A program made the translations under genes and the position numbers. Below are positions 23,491-34,951 of a DNA stretch of 64,000 bases, piece after piece. Origin of the DNA: Phycomyces blakesleeanus NRRL 1555(-) (Eukaryota > Mucoromycota > Mucoromycetes > Mucorales > Phycomycetaceae); the NCBI RefSeq assembly GCF_001638985.1, contig NW_017265149.1, forward strand, positions 1,049,619 to 1,113,618, given 5' to 3'. The notes under the pieces were generated by a model, which worked only from the letters and a program-made list of their open reading frames with translations, made no database searches and was not told the origin of the DNA. Each line of letters starts with the position of its first letter. Positions within the stretch are counted from its first letter, which is position 1.

Positions 23491-24181
23491 GTGGGAGGCA
23501 AAAAACACCCCTGGCAAAAAAAAGCGCAGTCCCAAACTTTAGTCGCAGACTGCGGGTATATCAAAATAAAGCCCATTCAACCGACACGGTTTTCTTCTCT
23601 TTAGCTTTTTTTATACTCTGGAGACGGGTACCCCCTGATTGCCTGTAGTTGAGTTTGACGCGCTACCTATGGGTCGATTGGGAGACATTCTTTTTCCATT
23701 CTGTGCAGGAAAAAGCGGAAGTGCGTCGTCTCTAGCTTCTTGGTTAATTCTTAGAGGCGCAGATCAACATTGTTCTGAATTGTGAATTTAATTGTATAAT
23801 TTCTGAAACAATGGCGACGAGCAATGTTTAAAAAAAGCTGCCGCCGAGTTAGCATCATGAAAGTTTATTGAGTGGAGGACGGGGAGGAAGTGGAGTTTAC
23901 TGCCGACTCTTCATGAAATCCTTGTTCGAAGCTCTTTGGAACTGACGGTGTTGCTTGGTAGTCGAACACGCTGGACCCTGCTACTTTGTGGTAGGTTTCT
24001 CTGGTACGTTCGCAGGCCCTTCTCAGTGATGAGATAGGGCAGTTGGGATGAACCCGGTTGTTGTCTTACGCCACGGATTAACACCATTCCCACACCTCCT
24101 TCGCTACCAAGTCAGGTTTACGTCCTGAGGGAGATTGAGCCGCGTAATGCGGGGACAAAGAACTTGGTGTCATGCTTTTTA
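23491..24181. other. GC-rich non-coding island (copy C)
   Basis: Inverted equivalent of 10070-10760 with the same hairpin and T run (here an A run on the plus strand). Confidence 0.4.
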
Positions 24182-25188
24182 TTTTTTTACTCATGTAAAA
24201 AAACATTAAGTGAAATCATATAAAATAAAATAGCTTCTTTATGTATATCTTTAATAAATAAATAAAATATTTTTTAAACTGTTGTTGACTAATAAAAAAA
24301 TACGCGTTCAAACTTTTTTTTTACTTGATTGAAGAGGTTAATGTTGTAATTAGGAAGTCTCATTAATAAGAAAAATTAATCTAGTTAAATAAATCTGAAG
24401 ATAAATATAATACAATACAATATAATATGGGTATTCTTATCATTGTGTTGATTACCGTGTTTGATTTTATGGGTCGTTTTTATCTATAAAGTTCATTAAG
24501 AAAACTCAAAATAATTTTTGAGAATAGCAATGGCGTGAAACTTATAACTGAATTTGGCTAATCTGCATGGAGATTGTAAAGGAGATGCATTGGAATGAGA
24601 GAGATGGAAAGGTATAAAAAATGCGTGTCTGAAAGAAAGACAGAAAAGTCGTGGCGAGGTGTATACACAAGTAAACGTGCTCATTGTATTTACACAGACT
24701 GTGCACAAAAAAATCGATTTGGGTGTATTTAAGAAGTAAGCATCATTACCTACAAGTCTTTTTATATTACAGGCTTTAAAGATAATTTGACAGACATAAA
24801 GTATAAAGTACCAATATGTAGATGTCATAAAATAGCCACGTTTTCATATTGGATTGCATAGAGCAGAGTAGAGTGTTGGTATATACCGGTTATTACAGCT
24901 GATTCATTGATATTGTTGATTTGTATGCTGGTTTTTTTGTTTTGTTTAGGTCCTGGTGCTCAAAAGATACTCTGCTTTTGCTATTTTAATATTTTTAATT
25001 TTCTTTAAACGTCCACCAGAATTTATCTACTTTCTTACCTAATTTTAAAGAGATTGAGAAAGATATTTTCTATCAAGAAAGGAAAACTACTAATCTTGAT
25101 TGATAGATAAAACTCCTTGTGAATCTTGTTATATTCGAACTATCTGACAAAAGTCATTTCTGATAGTGTTTCAACCTGTTTAAAAATC

Positions 25189-25789
25189 CTCTAATTTCGG
25201 TAATTATTCCTGAAAATCGCATTATATTGCACTAAGAGTGCCCTCACAACCCTCTTAGTATCAACAAGCTCTTCTATCAAGTTAACAACCATTACATCCC
25301 TCTGCAACCTTTTTTCTTTTGTTCTTTTCTCCTGCCATTCATGCTCAATGATCTCCTGTGTTCTCCTTTCTCCCCTAGCATGTCACATAGATTCTTACCA
25401 TCTTTCCTGACGTGTTATGCCCCATTTATTATGAAGAAAAGGAAACGAGTTCCCATTTTCTGTTCATTTTTCCTCCCAGGCTCTCTGTGTGAGCTAATTT
25501 TTGCTTATTTCATTTTGGAAACATGTCCTCCATACAAGACATTCATTCCATTCTTTCCCTCCTGTTTCCCACCAGTTGTCCCTCCGAACACTCCTGTTGT
25601 TTCTCTCATCAGCTGTACACTCTTAACAGCCTGACACCATCCCTAAACCTTTGTATTTTAAGATATTCCATTTCCGAGTACCTCTGTTTTTGTCTCTGCA
25701 GCTTTTCTTGTCGCCTATTTTTACTAAGAGCTTTATTTGCCTCTTCTTGCCAAGTACACTCACTCATATAATATATAAGTTAAAATATC
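25189..25789 (-). pseudogene. Decayed protein-coding frame, possibly from a transposase (right copy)
   Basis: Mirror of 14590-15190. The open frames on the opposite strand here (25341-25634, 25523-25771) are shadows of this decayed minus-strand sequence. Confidence 0.35.
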
Positions 25790-26123
25790 CTAACAGCAAT
25801 AGAGAATAAATCTCAAAAGCAGGATTGGGCACTCCTTTTCATCTTAGAACTTATATATCAATAAAAACCCTTTGGGTTTCAGCATCCTTACAAAAAAAAA
25901 CATATATTGTACTAAAAAGATAAATCTTGCAGCCCGCACATAAACTAATTCAAAACGCAAATACCTTTTGAAAATTTCAGTATTAGTGACCTGACATTTT
26001 GTGCAACTTATTAATGACTATTTTTTTGTAGCTATTAAGATTTTATATGTCAGGATAGATTTTTCTTATGTGCTGGATTGATTTGAGTCTAGAATAATCG
26101 GTTCGAGTTAATTGAGTTATTTG

Positions 26124-26142
26124 GTGCCACAAAGTGGCTTTA
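26124..26142 (+). promoter_or_regulatory. Shared upstream box of member 2, right copy
   Basis: GTGCCACAAAGTGGCTTTA. It is followed by AAAAAGGCTGAGGCC (26167-26181), a partly inverted version GCCACTTTGTTGT (26256-26268), AAAGTAAATGGGGCTTT (26302-26318) and TAGGCTGAAAC (26435-26445). Confidence 0.5.
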
Positions 26143-26553
26143 ATGATCAATCCTTATGCATACCCATAAAAAGGCTGAGGCCTTCTAAGGACTCCACATT
26201 TTCTCTATTTTCCTTATTTGTAGTGATCTTCTCCTATAACCCTTTTGAGCCAAAAGCCACTTTGTTGTAAACCAAGGAAGAGGATATGCATATATAAATA
26301 TAAAGTAAATGGGGCTTTCAAATAAAATATCATTTTACTGCTCTTTGCGAATAAACCTAAATCTATACTTTTCTAAATTAACTTCATTCTGTTGTCTCTA
26401 TTAAAGCAAAACAAAAGCAATAACGTCAAGAAAATAGGCTGAAACTCCAATTAATAGCGACCTCTAAGAACTACTAGAATAAAATAAGATGGGGATAAGC
26501 CAAATAGGAAATTAAAAAAAGAAAGATCTTTTAAGAGCTAAACAAATATTTAA

Positions 26554-26562
26554 TATAAATAC
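26554..26562 (+). promoter_or_regulatory. TATA box of family member 2, right copy
   Basis: TATAAATAC, 76 bases before the ATG at 26639, the same spacing as in member 1. Confidence 0.7.
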
Positions 26563-26638
26563 TAGGCATTGTTTCCCATCAATTTATTCCAATCATCATT
26601 CTATTCAATCTTCATCTGTTATCAATCAATTTCTCATT

Positions 26639-27043
26639 ATGAAGTCTTCTTTTGCCTTTGTTCTGCTTGCCATGGTTCTCGGTCTGGTCTGTGCCGCTCC
26701 TATGCCTACTAACGACGGTGAAAATCATAACTGCTTCTCTCTCACATACCCCGTCAATGGCACTGTATGGAACAGCTATGGAACTTATGAGGTTCTCTGG
26801 GACGTCACTGGAACATGTCATGATACATACTACGCTTACATGATCTCTGCAGTTGAAAATGAAGATGGCGAATATGCTTTGAGCAATCCTCAAAAGGCCC
26901 CTGAACCTGTTGATCTCACCCTTGGCAAGAATTACATTACTCTTAATTTGAACGAGCCAGCTGGAACTTATGTATTTACTATCAGCAAAGAGTCAGGAGA
27001 AGATATCGATTACACTGATCTTGCAGTTATCACGGTTGTTTAG
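26639..27043 (+). CDS. Small secreted Kre9/KNH1-like protein, family member 2, right copy
   Basis: Plus-strand twin of 13336-13740, 134 residues, single exon. Compared with member 1 it keeps the signal peptide core, NCFSLTYPVNGTVW, the second cysteine and AGTYVF, but differs in the surface-like stretch after YYAYMIS. This pattern fits duplication followed by divergence. The gene ends near the outer edge of the palindrome arm (27262). Confidence 0.87.
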   Translation: MKSSFAFVLLAMVLGLVCAAPMPTNDGENHNCFSLTYPVNGTVWNSYGTYEVLWDVTGTCHDTYYAYMISAVENEDGEYALSNPQKAPEPVDLTLGKNYITLNLNEPAGTYVFTISKESGEDIDYTDLAVITVV

Positions 27044-27262
27044 TGGACTTGGATCTCCTTTTTCTTTTCCTTTTTCTTTTAATTCAAAGTGAACTTGATA
27101 CTATAATAAATAAAATTAAATTTTTCAAAATAAATATTGGGATTTATAATTTCATGATTTGAACTTAACCTAAATATTTGACATATATATATATATATAT
27201 TATTATATCTGTAAAGTATAGTAAGATCATTTATTACAGAGAGACTTACTGCACTATTAAGG

Positions 27263-28291
27263 GATACAATTGATAAATTATGTATATAAAAGTGTATTGG
27301 GCTGAACAATGGCACAAATTTTAATTCAGTTAAAGAAGATATAGACTTATAAATCACAGTTGTAAATTTTAAAAAGAAACATTAGAAAGTATGTACTTTT
27401 TCAGTAAAATATACTTAGTTATCTATCTATCTATTAGCACATTAGAAATTTGCATTCCATAATATTCTTTCTCTCAACTGGTGTGTGTTAACTTGAACTT
27501 TTAAGCTTTGAAATAATATAATCAATAAATAGATTATTGTATGAAACAAAATGAGGGGTAGGAGAGGTAGTCAAATTGCAAGCTTTTTGAATAAATCTAG
27601 TAATACTAATTTGACAGTTTGTGAAACTTATTTGCACTTGCTTTAACTAAAGAAATTTACACTACCCATGATGTAATATCCCTTGATTTAATTATTTATT
27701 TATTTATGTTTGGCTTTATTCTTTTCTTTCTTTCTGATGTACTAAATAGCTCATTGAGCTTAGAGAGATATATTTGAATTGAATAAAATCATTTGGTGCC
27801 ACGGAGTAACTTTATAAATTGATTCTTTGTGCGCATTAAAAGAGGCTGTGTAATAGGTGAGGGCCTGAACATTTATCTAATGTCCTTGTTTGGACTTTAA
27901 ATCACTTGAAATCATGATGAGTTAAAAGTCACCTTACTTCAGCTCAAATAAGAGTAAATGTGCACTCATACATTTACATATATAAGAGAAGTGGGGCTTT
28001 CGACTGTGATTATATTACACTACCTGTGTAAATAAACCGGAACTTCCGCCTCCTTCCATCTTTCTCTCTTTCTGTCTTATTCTTCTTTTTAAAATAGATA
28101 TTTTTTGTATGTTTTCTGGTATACAAGGTTACGAAATTAGGCTGAGACATTGAAAGAAGAAAATAAAGGAACGAAAAATATAAAGCTTAATAAAAAGAAA
28201 GGTAGAGATAAAAATACGGTCATATGGCTTGTCAAGTTAAAGAAGGAATCAAAGATGTTTTTTTTCTAAAAAAGACTAGGACATAATCTAC
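27263..28291. other. Region between members 2 and 3; upstream boxes only
   Basis: No gene seen. The right part holds degenerate versions of the shared cassette for member 3: GGTGCCACGGAGTAACTTTA (27795-27814), GTGGGGCTTT (27991-28000) and TAGGCTGAGAC (28138-28148). A CTAT repeat lies at about 27420-27434. Confidence 0.5.
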
Positions 28292-28300
28292 TATAAATAC
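28292..28300 (+). promoter_or_regulatory. TATA box of family member 3
   Basis: TATAAATAC, 67 bases before the ATG at 28368. Confidence 0.65.
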
Positions 28301-28367
28301 CATGTATTTCTTCTGTCAGTTTACTTTCAATTATTCTTCTACTCGATATATATTCTCTCTTCTTACC

Positions 28368-28772
28368 ATGAAGCTCTCTTTTGTACTTGTCATGATTTCT
28401 ATGGTTCTCGGACTGGTCTGTGCTGCTCCACTATCTTCTGATGATAAAGAAAACTGTGTTGTCCTTACTCATCCTACCAACGGTACCGTCTGGTACGCTA
28501 GTGGAAGCTACTTGGTTTCATGGAATCTCAGAAAACACTGCTATGGAACTTATTACACATACATGATCCCAGCAACTGAACAAGAAAATGGCGAGTATGC
28601 TTTTGGAGTACCTTACAAGTCTCCCGAGCCAGTTGATATCAATTCGGGAATGGGTACCATAGATCTTGCTGACCACGTAACTCCCGGTAGTTATGCCTTT
28701 GCCGTCGCCAAATATGATGGAGAAGGCATGGACTATAATGATTTTGCGCTTGTCAATCTTGCCTACATTTAA
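28368..28772 (+). CDS. Small secreted Kre9/KNH1-like protein, family member 3
   Basis: Single exon, 134 residues. Signal peptide MKLSFVLVMISMVLGLVCA. The mature protein has CVVLTHPTNGTVWYASGSY, VSWNLRKHC as the second cysteine site, YYTYMIPATEQENGEYAF and the end DYNDFALVNLAYI. It is more diverged than members 1 and 2 are from each other, and slightly longer at the C-terminus. The sequon, both cysteines and the aromatic core are kept, so it is probably functional. The start at 28368 was chosen because the TATA box lies just upstream of any longer in-frame extension. Confidence 0.85.
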   Translation: MKLSFVLVMISMVLGLVCAAPLSSDDKENCVVLTHPTNGTVWYASGSYLVSWNLRKHCYGTYYTYMIPATEQENGEYAFGVPYKSPEPVDINSGMGTIDLADHVTPGSYAFAVAKYDGEGMDYNDFALVNLAYI

Positions 28773-30610
28773 TATATTTATCTCCCTTTCCTTCTCTTTT
28801 TCTCTTTGTTTTTTTTTTGTTTCTTTCATTTTTTTCTCAACTAAAATCAAATCGATTTTTTAAAAAAATGAATAAATGCATTAAAATAAATACTGTATTT
28901 TTTTCTTACTTTATACTTTATATTAAATGTCAATGCTTGTGAACAATATATATATATATAAGCACACTATTAATAGATCAAAGAAAAGCAGTTGTTACTA
29001 AGCAACATATTACCTCCATGCATATATATATAGTATTTATATACTCGTAGAAATTACAACCAAATACTACTAATCGTCTGTGAGATTTTCAGAGTTAATA
29101 AACAAGAGCCTGGTGTCTGTTTCAATATATCGGTCTGTTAAAAGAATAATTGACAAGAATAAAATCTGAATAATACTTTCTGTTAATATTATGGAAGCTG
29201 AATACTATATGTCTTTACTTCTTTCTAAAATAAACTTCTATTAGACCAAATAATAGTGTGAATAGTATTTCCTAATGGCTTAGATTCTTAATTCTCATCT
29301 ACTGTAATTCCTTACGCTAAAATTATCTTGGTAACCTCTCAAAGCATAATATATTTAAGGGGAGTTATTTGGGTGAACACCAATATAACAATAATAATAC
29401 TAAAGTAAAAGCATGTCTATAATACACTTTTATTTTATTATATTGCTATAGGTAGTGTATTTGTGTGACAAAAACTCTGATTAATATGGAATAGAAATGA
29501 TGAGCAGAACGTATATTATTCTTGACAGCTTCTCTAATTCTTATAAAATATAATTTTAATTTTGTATTGGGATTTTCAAAAAAAATTAAATAAAAAATCT
29601 CCAGCCACAATATATGTGCACCTGTAGAATTGGGTTGTTTCATTTTCAATTTTTTTTTATTTCTTCTTTTGTACCAATATAACTTTTGTCATTTAATTAT
29701 ATTTTATTAGCAGATACTCTTTTATCAATGTACTTTAAGCCATGTTTAAACATAATCTTTTCATTGTTTTGAGCACCAATTTTAATTGTCTCAATGTCTT
29801 TTGAGAAATTTGGGTAATGTTGTTATTTTCTGGTAAATCAAAGACACTCCTTAACTATAGATAGCCTAAAACGTCTTGAATAGGGCTTAATTAAAGAAAG
29901 AGAGAGAAACTGCAATAATTACTACAAATATATGTTGTCTCTATCGTTCCATAAGCTCAAACTACTTTTATAATGTTTGCTTTTAAAGAGATCAAAAGAA
30001 GGAATTGATAAGCACCTCTAACTGCACCTTACTTGGTTTTAGAGTAAAGAGTAAGAGAAAAAAAAAAAGAAAAGTAGAAATAAAAGAAAAATCCATGTAC
30101 GGTAGCACAAGGTGGCTTCAGAAACTAATGTCTTCATACTCACTAAAAAGAAGAAGAAAAAAAAGCGGGCTGTGAGATGGACAAGAGGTCCAATTTTTCT
30201 TTGGCTGGTGCTTGTATGGAAGCCACTTTTTTATTACTATTGCTACTGCTATTATTGTCATAGTGGTCATTACTTTCTTTCTTTTTTTTTTTTTAAAAAA
30301 AAAAAGAAAACTCGAAAAATAATCCCCACAATATGAACATGACCTTTGATTATAAGCATTTCACAATTCTCTACATCTATAGATTTGATTTCTTTGTTTT
30401 TTAATATATATATATATACATATACATATACATATTCTATTGCTTATTTCAAAGGATATTGATACTAAGCCTAATTACTATAAAAAGAAATAGAAAGAAA
30501 GAAAAATATGGTGTATTGCAAAAATCAGTAAAGTGTGATGGAACTGGTTTGCAAAATCAAAAGCAAGGGAGATACAAAGATGAGTCCTTGATATCTATAA
30601 TACATCTCAT
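28773..30610. other. Region between members 3 and 4; no gene seen
   Basis: AT-rich with TA repeats (28949-28960, 30405-30416). Near 30100 is a degenerate shared box, GGTAGCACAAGGTGGCTTCA (30101-30120). It stands in the expected orientation before member 4 but farther away than in members 1 and 2. Confidence 0.45.
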
Positions 30611-30619
30611 TATAAATAC
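30611..30619 (+). promoter_or_regulatory. TATA box of family member 4
   Basis: TATAAATAC. The distance to the ATG (30787) is 167 bases, about twice that of the other members. The leader is strongly CT-rich. Confidence 0.55.
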
Positions 30620-30786
30620 CATTTATTTATTATCAATTTTATTTACTTACTTATATTTGAGTCAGTTTTCTCTATCTCTCTATCTCTTCTCTCTTTTTTT
30701 ATTATTATTTTGTTCTCGTCATTCCGATTATCTTGTCTTCGTCTTTGTCTTGGTTCTCATTCTATCACTTATCTATCTCGTTTACT

Positions 30787-31227
30787 ATGAAATTCTCTTT
30801 TGCCTTTGTTCTGATTTCTCTGGTTTTCGGTCTCGGTTTCGATCTCGATCTTGTCTCAGCAGCTCCCCCGTCTTCCACTGTTCCTACATATAATCCTGCC
30901 GTCTCGGGTGAAAATTGTTTTTCTCTCACAAACCCTGTTAATGGCACGGTCTGGGATAGCTACGGAACATATGCTGTCAGTTGGGATGTCAAGGGAGAAT
31001 GCCAGGGTGACTACTACGTCTACATGCTCTCAGTGAGCACAGATACGGATGGACAGATTTCCTTGGGACATGCCCAGCACTCTACTTTGACTGTTGATCT
31101 GGCATCCGGTGGAGCCGTTGTAAATCTTTCTCAGGATGAACACGCTGGTGATTATGTGTTTGCCATCAGCACAGATACTGCAGAAGGCTTGGACTATAAT
31201 GATTATGCGTTTGTTAAGGTTATATAA
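30787..31227 (+). CDS. Small secreted Kre9/KNH1-like protein, family member 4
   Basis: Single exon, 146 residues. The N-terminus MKFSFAFVLISLVFGLGFD is followed by LDLVSAAP, so the signal peptide is longer than in its relatives and contains two aspartates near the cleavage site, which is unusual. The mature part has NCFSLTNPVNGTVWDSYGTY, VSWDVKGEC, YYVYMLSVSTDTDGQ and AGDYVFAI, ending DYNDYAFVKVI. Cysteines and sequon are conserved. Function unknown; predicted extracellular. Confidence 0.83.
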   Translation: MKFSFAFVLISLVFGLGFDLDLVSAAPPSSTVPTYNPAVSGENCFSLTNPVNGTVWDSYGTYAVSWDVKGECQGDYYVYMLSVSTDTDGQISLGHAQHSTLTVDLASGGAVVNLSQDEHAGDYVFAISTDTAEGLDYNDYAFVKVI

Positions 31228-33423
31228 AGCCAAACAAAGATCATATTGTATGTATCCATACATATATACACACATATGTATGTATATGTACATGTATTCT
31301 TTTTTCTTAAAAAAAGTGTGTTTTATAAGTCTACATACAAAACAGACTATCCTTTTACTTATATATACAATAAATAAATATTTAATTACTTACTTAACGA
31401 TTCAGTGCAGTATGTGTAATAAAATGGGTAGTAGATCAGATAACATCTTTACTACCGATACTCTGGAAATTTCCAAAATACACACAAGTAGCTTTCAAGA
31501 AACCCGATAATCTTACTATCGTTTACTATTTATTTAATCTATTCGGTAGATTTAATATAAGCCCTCCCCACCTTCGCCCACCTAATCCCACCAGATGGCT
31601 CTGATCATCCGACAAAGGTAAAACCAGGTATGACAAATTTTAGTGTACACAAATTCTGTGGCTGTTTTGGTGTCTAGTAGTAACAGAACACAAACTATGG
31701 CTGTGATTCTGATTCTGATAATGATTATGATGTCAGTAATAAATAGCGAAAGAGAAATACATAAAGACAAAGGCAGAAGAGGTTTACGCTAATGTAGTAT
31801 TTGTTAAACGCCTATCGGATATATATATGTATTTACATGATTCGAGCAATACCTTTTTTTTTCCGGTTTTATGTTTCAAATGACACAAGTACTTTACGGG
31901 CTACATTTACGTTATTCATAAAAAAGTTATCAAGCTATGTCTTCAAAGCCAAAAATAAAAAATCAAAATCAAAATCAAAAGCAAGACAAAGGAATGGCAC
32001 CGCGGATAAGTAGAATGGGTGACCTGGTGGCCTGGTGAGTCGTGTAGCCATTGTAGCCGATATTTAATTCAATTTTATAATATTATCATTATTTTAGATT
32101 TTTGTGCTTCTTTCTATATCCATTTCTCTATCTCTCTATCTCTGTCTATTTCTTTCTGCATATTCTTTTTCTTTTTTCTTGTCTTTCTTCACTTGTATAT
32201 AAATACAGCTTATAATTTGTTGTCTACCTTTAACATTAATAGGTTTTATTTTATTTTATTTAAATAAATAAATATATATATATACTGGTACAAATCAAAA
32301 TCAATATAATAGAAGAGGAACATTTGATATCATTTACTTTTTTATTTTTCTGTTTTCTGAGTATTTAATTACTCACGATTAAAAAAAAGCAAAACCTTAT
32401 ATATAAGCATGCTAATACTTACTGCCTATAATTAGTTGTTAGGCTACCGAGGAGATTTAATTTTTTTGTAGGTGGGATACGTGAAGCCTAGCAACTACAG
32501 TTTCTTTTAAAGAAAGAAAGATAACCTGTATAATCATTCTGTTTACTAGAGAAAGAGAGAGAAAGAGAAAATTAATTAATAGGAGAGTTATATATAACAA
32601 TTGATTGTTGATTATATAAAGAATTAGGTAACGGAAGAACAAAAAAAAAAGGGGAGGAATCAGGATACTAAAAAGTGGGTTTGAATCATAAACCTGGTTT
32701 TCTTTTTATCTAATAATTTCTCCGTCAAGAATATATATATATATATATATATATATTAGGTGTTCTTTGTGATTGTGCGTGTGTGTGTAAAGAGGCTCAG
32801 TTTGAACACAAGATGGCTGAAGAGAAACACAACAAAGAGAGTTATGTATTGTTAATATTCCTTCATTTGAAATATGTATGCTCTCTTTTAAAGTGTTTCT
32901 TGAATAAAGAAGAAGAAATATAGAGAATTTGGTGATGGAGACAGCTATCAAAAGAATATTAGTATAATTATTATTATTATTTTGCACATTGAATAAAATA
33001 TAAATATTTTATATACATGAGCATGTAAAGAGTCTTGCTAATTTTAAATACGATTTCTTTTTTTTTCTTAGATAACTATAATTATAATGTATATACATAC
33101 GATATATGAATGGTCGAATTTATCGCAGTGGATTCAAGTTACATTGCATTACAAAGGCACTTTTTATTAGTACCAGTCCAAAATAAAAGAAGAGCCAGAA
33201 ATCCCACGGACACACGGATAAGCAAGAAATTATATTGTTGGAATAAAGATTTGTGCCTAGAATTTACCTTGTTTTCTTTTCCATTGATATTTATAATGTA
33301 AATAAATGAATTTACTCTACTATCTTACCCTGGTTGCAAGTCTAGAATAATTACAATTTGTATTCTGGTATAAATATAATTGAAACAAAAAAATGTCCTA
33401 TTTTGGGTCAATAAAGATGGCAA
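31228..33423. other. Long AT-rich intergenic region; no gene seen
   Basis: Contains TA repeats (32727-32756 and others) and a CT-rich tract near 32130. I found no frame with convincing coding character, and no tRNA-like or rRNA sequence. Confidence 0.45.
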
Positions 33424-34837
33424 AAGTGCTCTCTATTTAATGAGGCGCAAGATATAAAAAAAAATATGTCTATACTTTGCAAAAAATAAAACAGCGTTAT
33501 TTTCTCAGAAATACATCCTTTTCTTTGTCCACCACCTTATCTTCTTGTCTTTTTTTTTTCGAAAGTTAAAGCAGTGATTAAAGCTCGAGATGGTTACATC
33601 ATACAGTAGGTTTTACTTATTAATTTTTTCCTGAAGAATCTGACATAAAAAAATTTGAGCCGTTTATTTGGAATTTGAAATCAAGAAAGAAAAAGAAAAA
33701 AGAAGCCTGGCTGGCTGGCTGTGATTTTTCTGTGGTGGTAAGTGTACATCACTTTACAAACGACCAGCAGCGTTCAATTTCCTCAAAAGCCCAGTTAATC
33801 AATCTATTGACAACCTGCACCAATACCTATAAGCCCATGGGTGCGAAAACGATATCCTAGAATATGATAAGCAATTCATTTGACTTGATCCGGCTGGTGC
33901 TGACCGACGTTTAGTCAATAGCAGTGAAGCCTAAATACCCCCTCGACCACGAATGAACGTACACCTTTTGTTGGATCAATTATTCCACTTTTTTAAGTAT
34001 CTCGCAACAACCATGCATTATGTGGACTGTTTGGGAAGTATATTATATCCACTGTCGTTTGGCTCTAACAAGGATCGCCTATGAGATGTGAGAGTTGGAC
34101 TGTCAAACTGGATACCCTCAATATGCAAAAGTTATAAATATTGTTGTATAATATCAATCGCATCTTGATTGAATCCTCCGGGTAAAATACTTATGACTGC
34201 TTATAATACATGGCGAATCTAATGCTTATTCATAAAGTCAGGTTGATGGCTACAAAATAACTCTGCTGTCGACATTTGTCAGTCATGACGGTCTCTGGGC
34301 CTGTCTGTGAGAGTACTCTGCTCTTATCTCCAATCGTTATAATCAGTACAAATATTAGATTCAAGACTTTTGAACTACTCGCACGATTGATGGTAAACAT
34401 CTAATGACATATATATGCCTAATAGAGTCATATTTCGCACAAATATTAAATAAGATATGTTTTCAAGAACAAGGCTTGGTGACAGAACAGCTTCATTGAT
34501 GAACACGATAGCTGGGTCCATGTTCCCAAAGAGAAAATACCCTTTATGCTCACATAATTGCAAATCTATGCTTCTTCTTTTTTTTGAATAATATATATAT
34601 AGTCGGTCCTTAACTCTGCATGGGATAGTTTTTGATAGTGTTTTCCTATAGTGCGATGTTACAAGAGAACCGATTACCCTGGATTGGGAATCATCTGAGA
34701 TCAAAACTGCCTTTAAACATGTTACATGTCCGAAACCTAAGTAAAAACACTGTATTACAATCTATTCACAGTTTATTTTTATTTTTGCTCAGCATATATA
34801 TATATATTTCTTGCGCCTCATTAAGTATAGAGCACTT
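33424..34837. mobile_element. Decayed 1.4 kb element with terminal inverted repeats
   Basis: The left end reads AAGTGCTCTCTATTTAATGA, then GGCGCAAGATATA. The right end, reverse complemented, reads AAGTGCTCTATACTTAATGA, then GGCGCAAGAAATA. This is an imperfect inverted repeat of roughly 32 bases. The interior is less AT-rich than its surroundings and has a remnant minus-strand frame of 109 codons (34375-34704, containing SRVIGSLVTSHYRKTLSKTI) that I cannot assign. A Tc1/mariner-like DNA transposon would fit the size and ends, but no catalytic motif is visible. It ends 114 bases before the start codon of member 5. Confidence 0.55.
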
Positions 34838-34951
34838 CAAGGTAAAAAAAGTAAAAAAAAAAAAAAAAGAAAAAAGAAAAAGAAAAAATGTGCATATATT
34901 TTGTATCTCCTTTCTTTTGTCCAGTCAATTTATTATTATTAAAAAAAAAAT

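Larger units (their letters stand above)
21235..24849 (+). repeat. Copy C of the 3.6 kb segmental duplication
   Basis: Inverted relative to copies A and B. It agrees with copy A rather than its palindrome partner B at the two substitutions noticed. It contains member 1, the coding relic (22381-22741) and the GC-rich island (23491-24181). Confidence 0.9.
20827..27262. repeat. Right arm of the large inverted repeat
   Basis: Reverse complement of 13117-19545. Unlike the left arm it is continuous with single-copy DNA on its outer side. Past 27262 the sequence runs on without a break to members 3, 4 and 5, so this arm is the better supported one. Confidence 0.95.

Noticed and set aside
25341..25771. 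Overlapping open frames on the plus strand (and 14608-15038 on the minus strand)
   Set aside because: They are the antisense of a decayed frame whose residue pattern is more protein-like on the other strand.
33110..33301. A 63-codon frame in the intergenic region before the TIR element
   Set aside because: No start context, family or splice signals; the length is within chance for this DNA.
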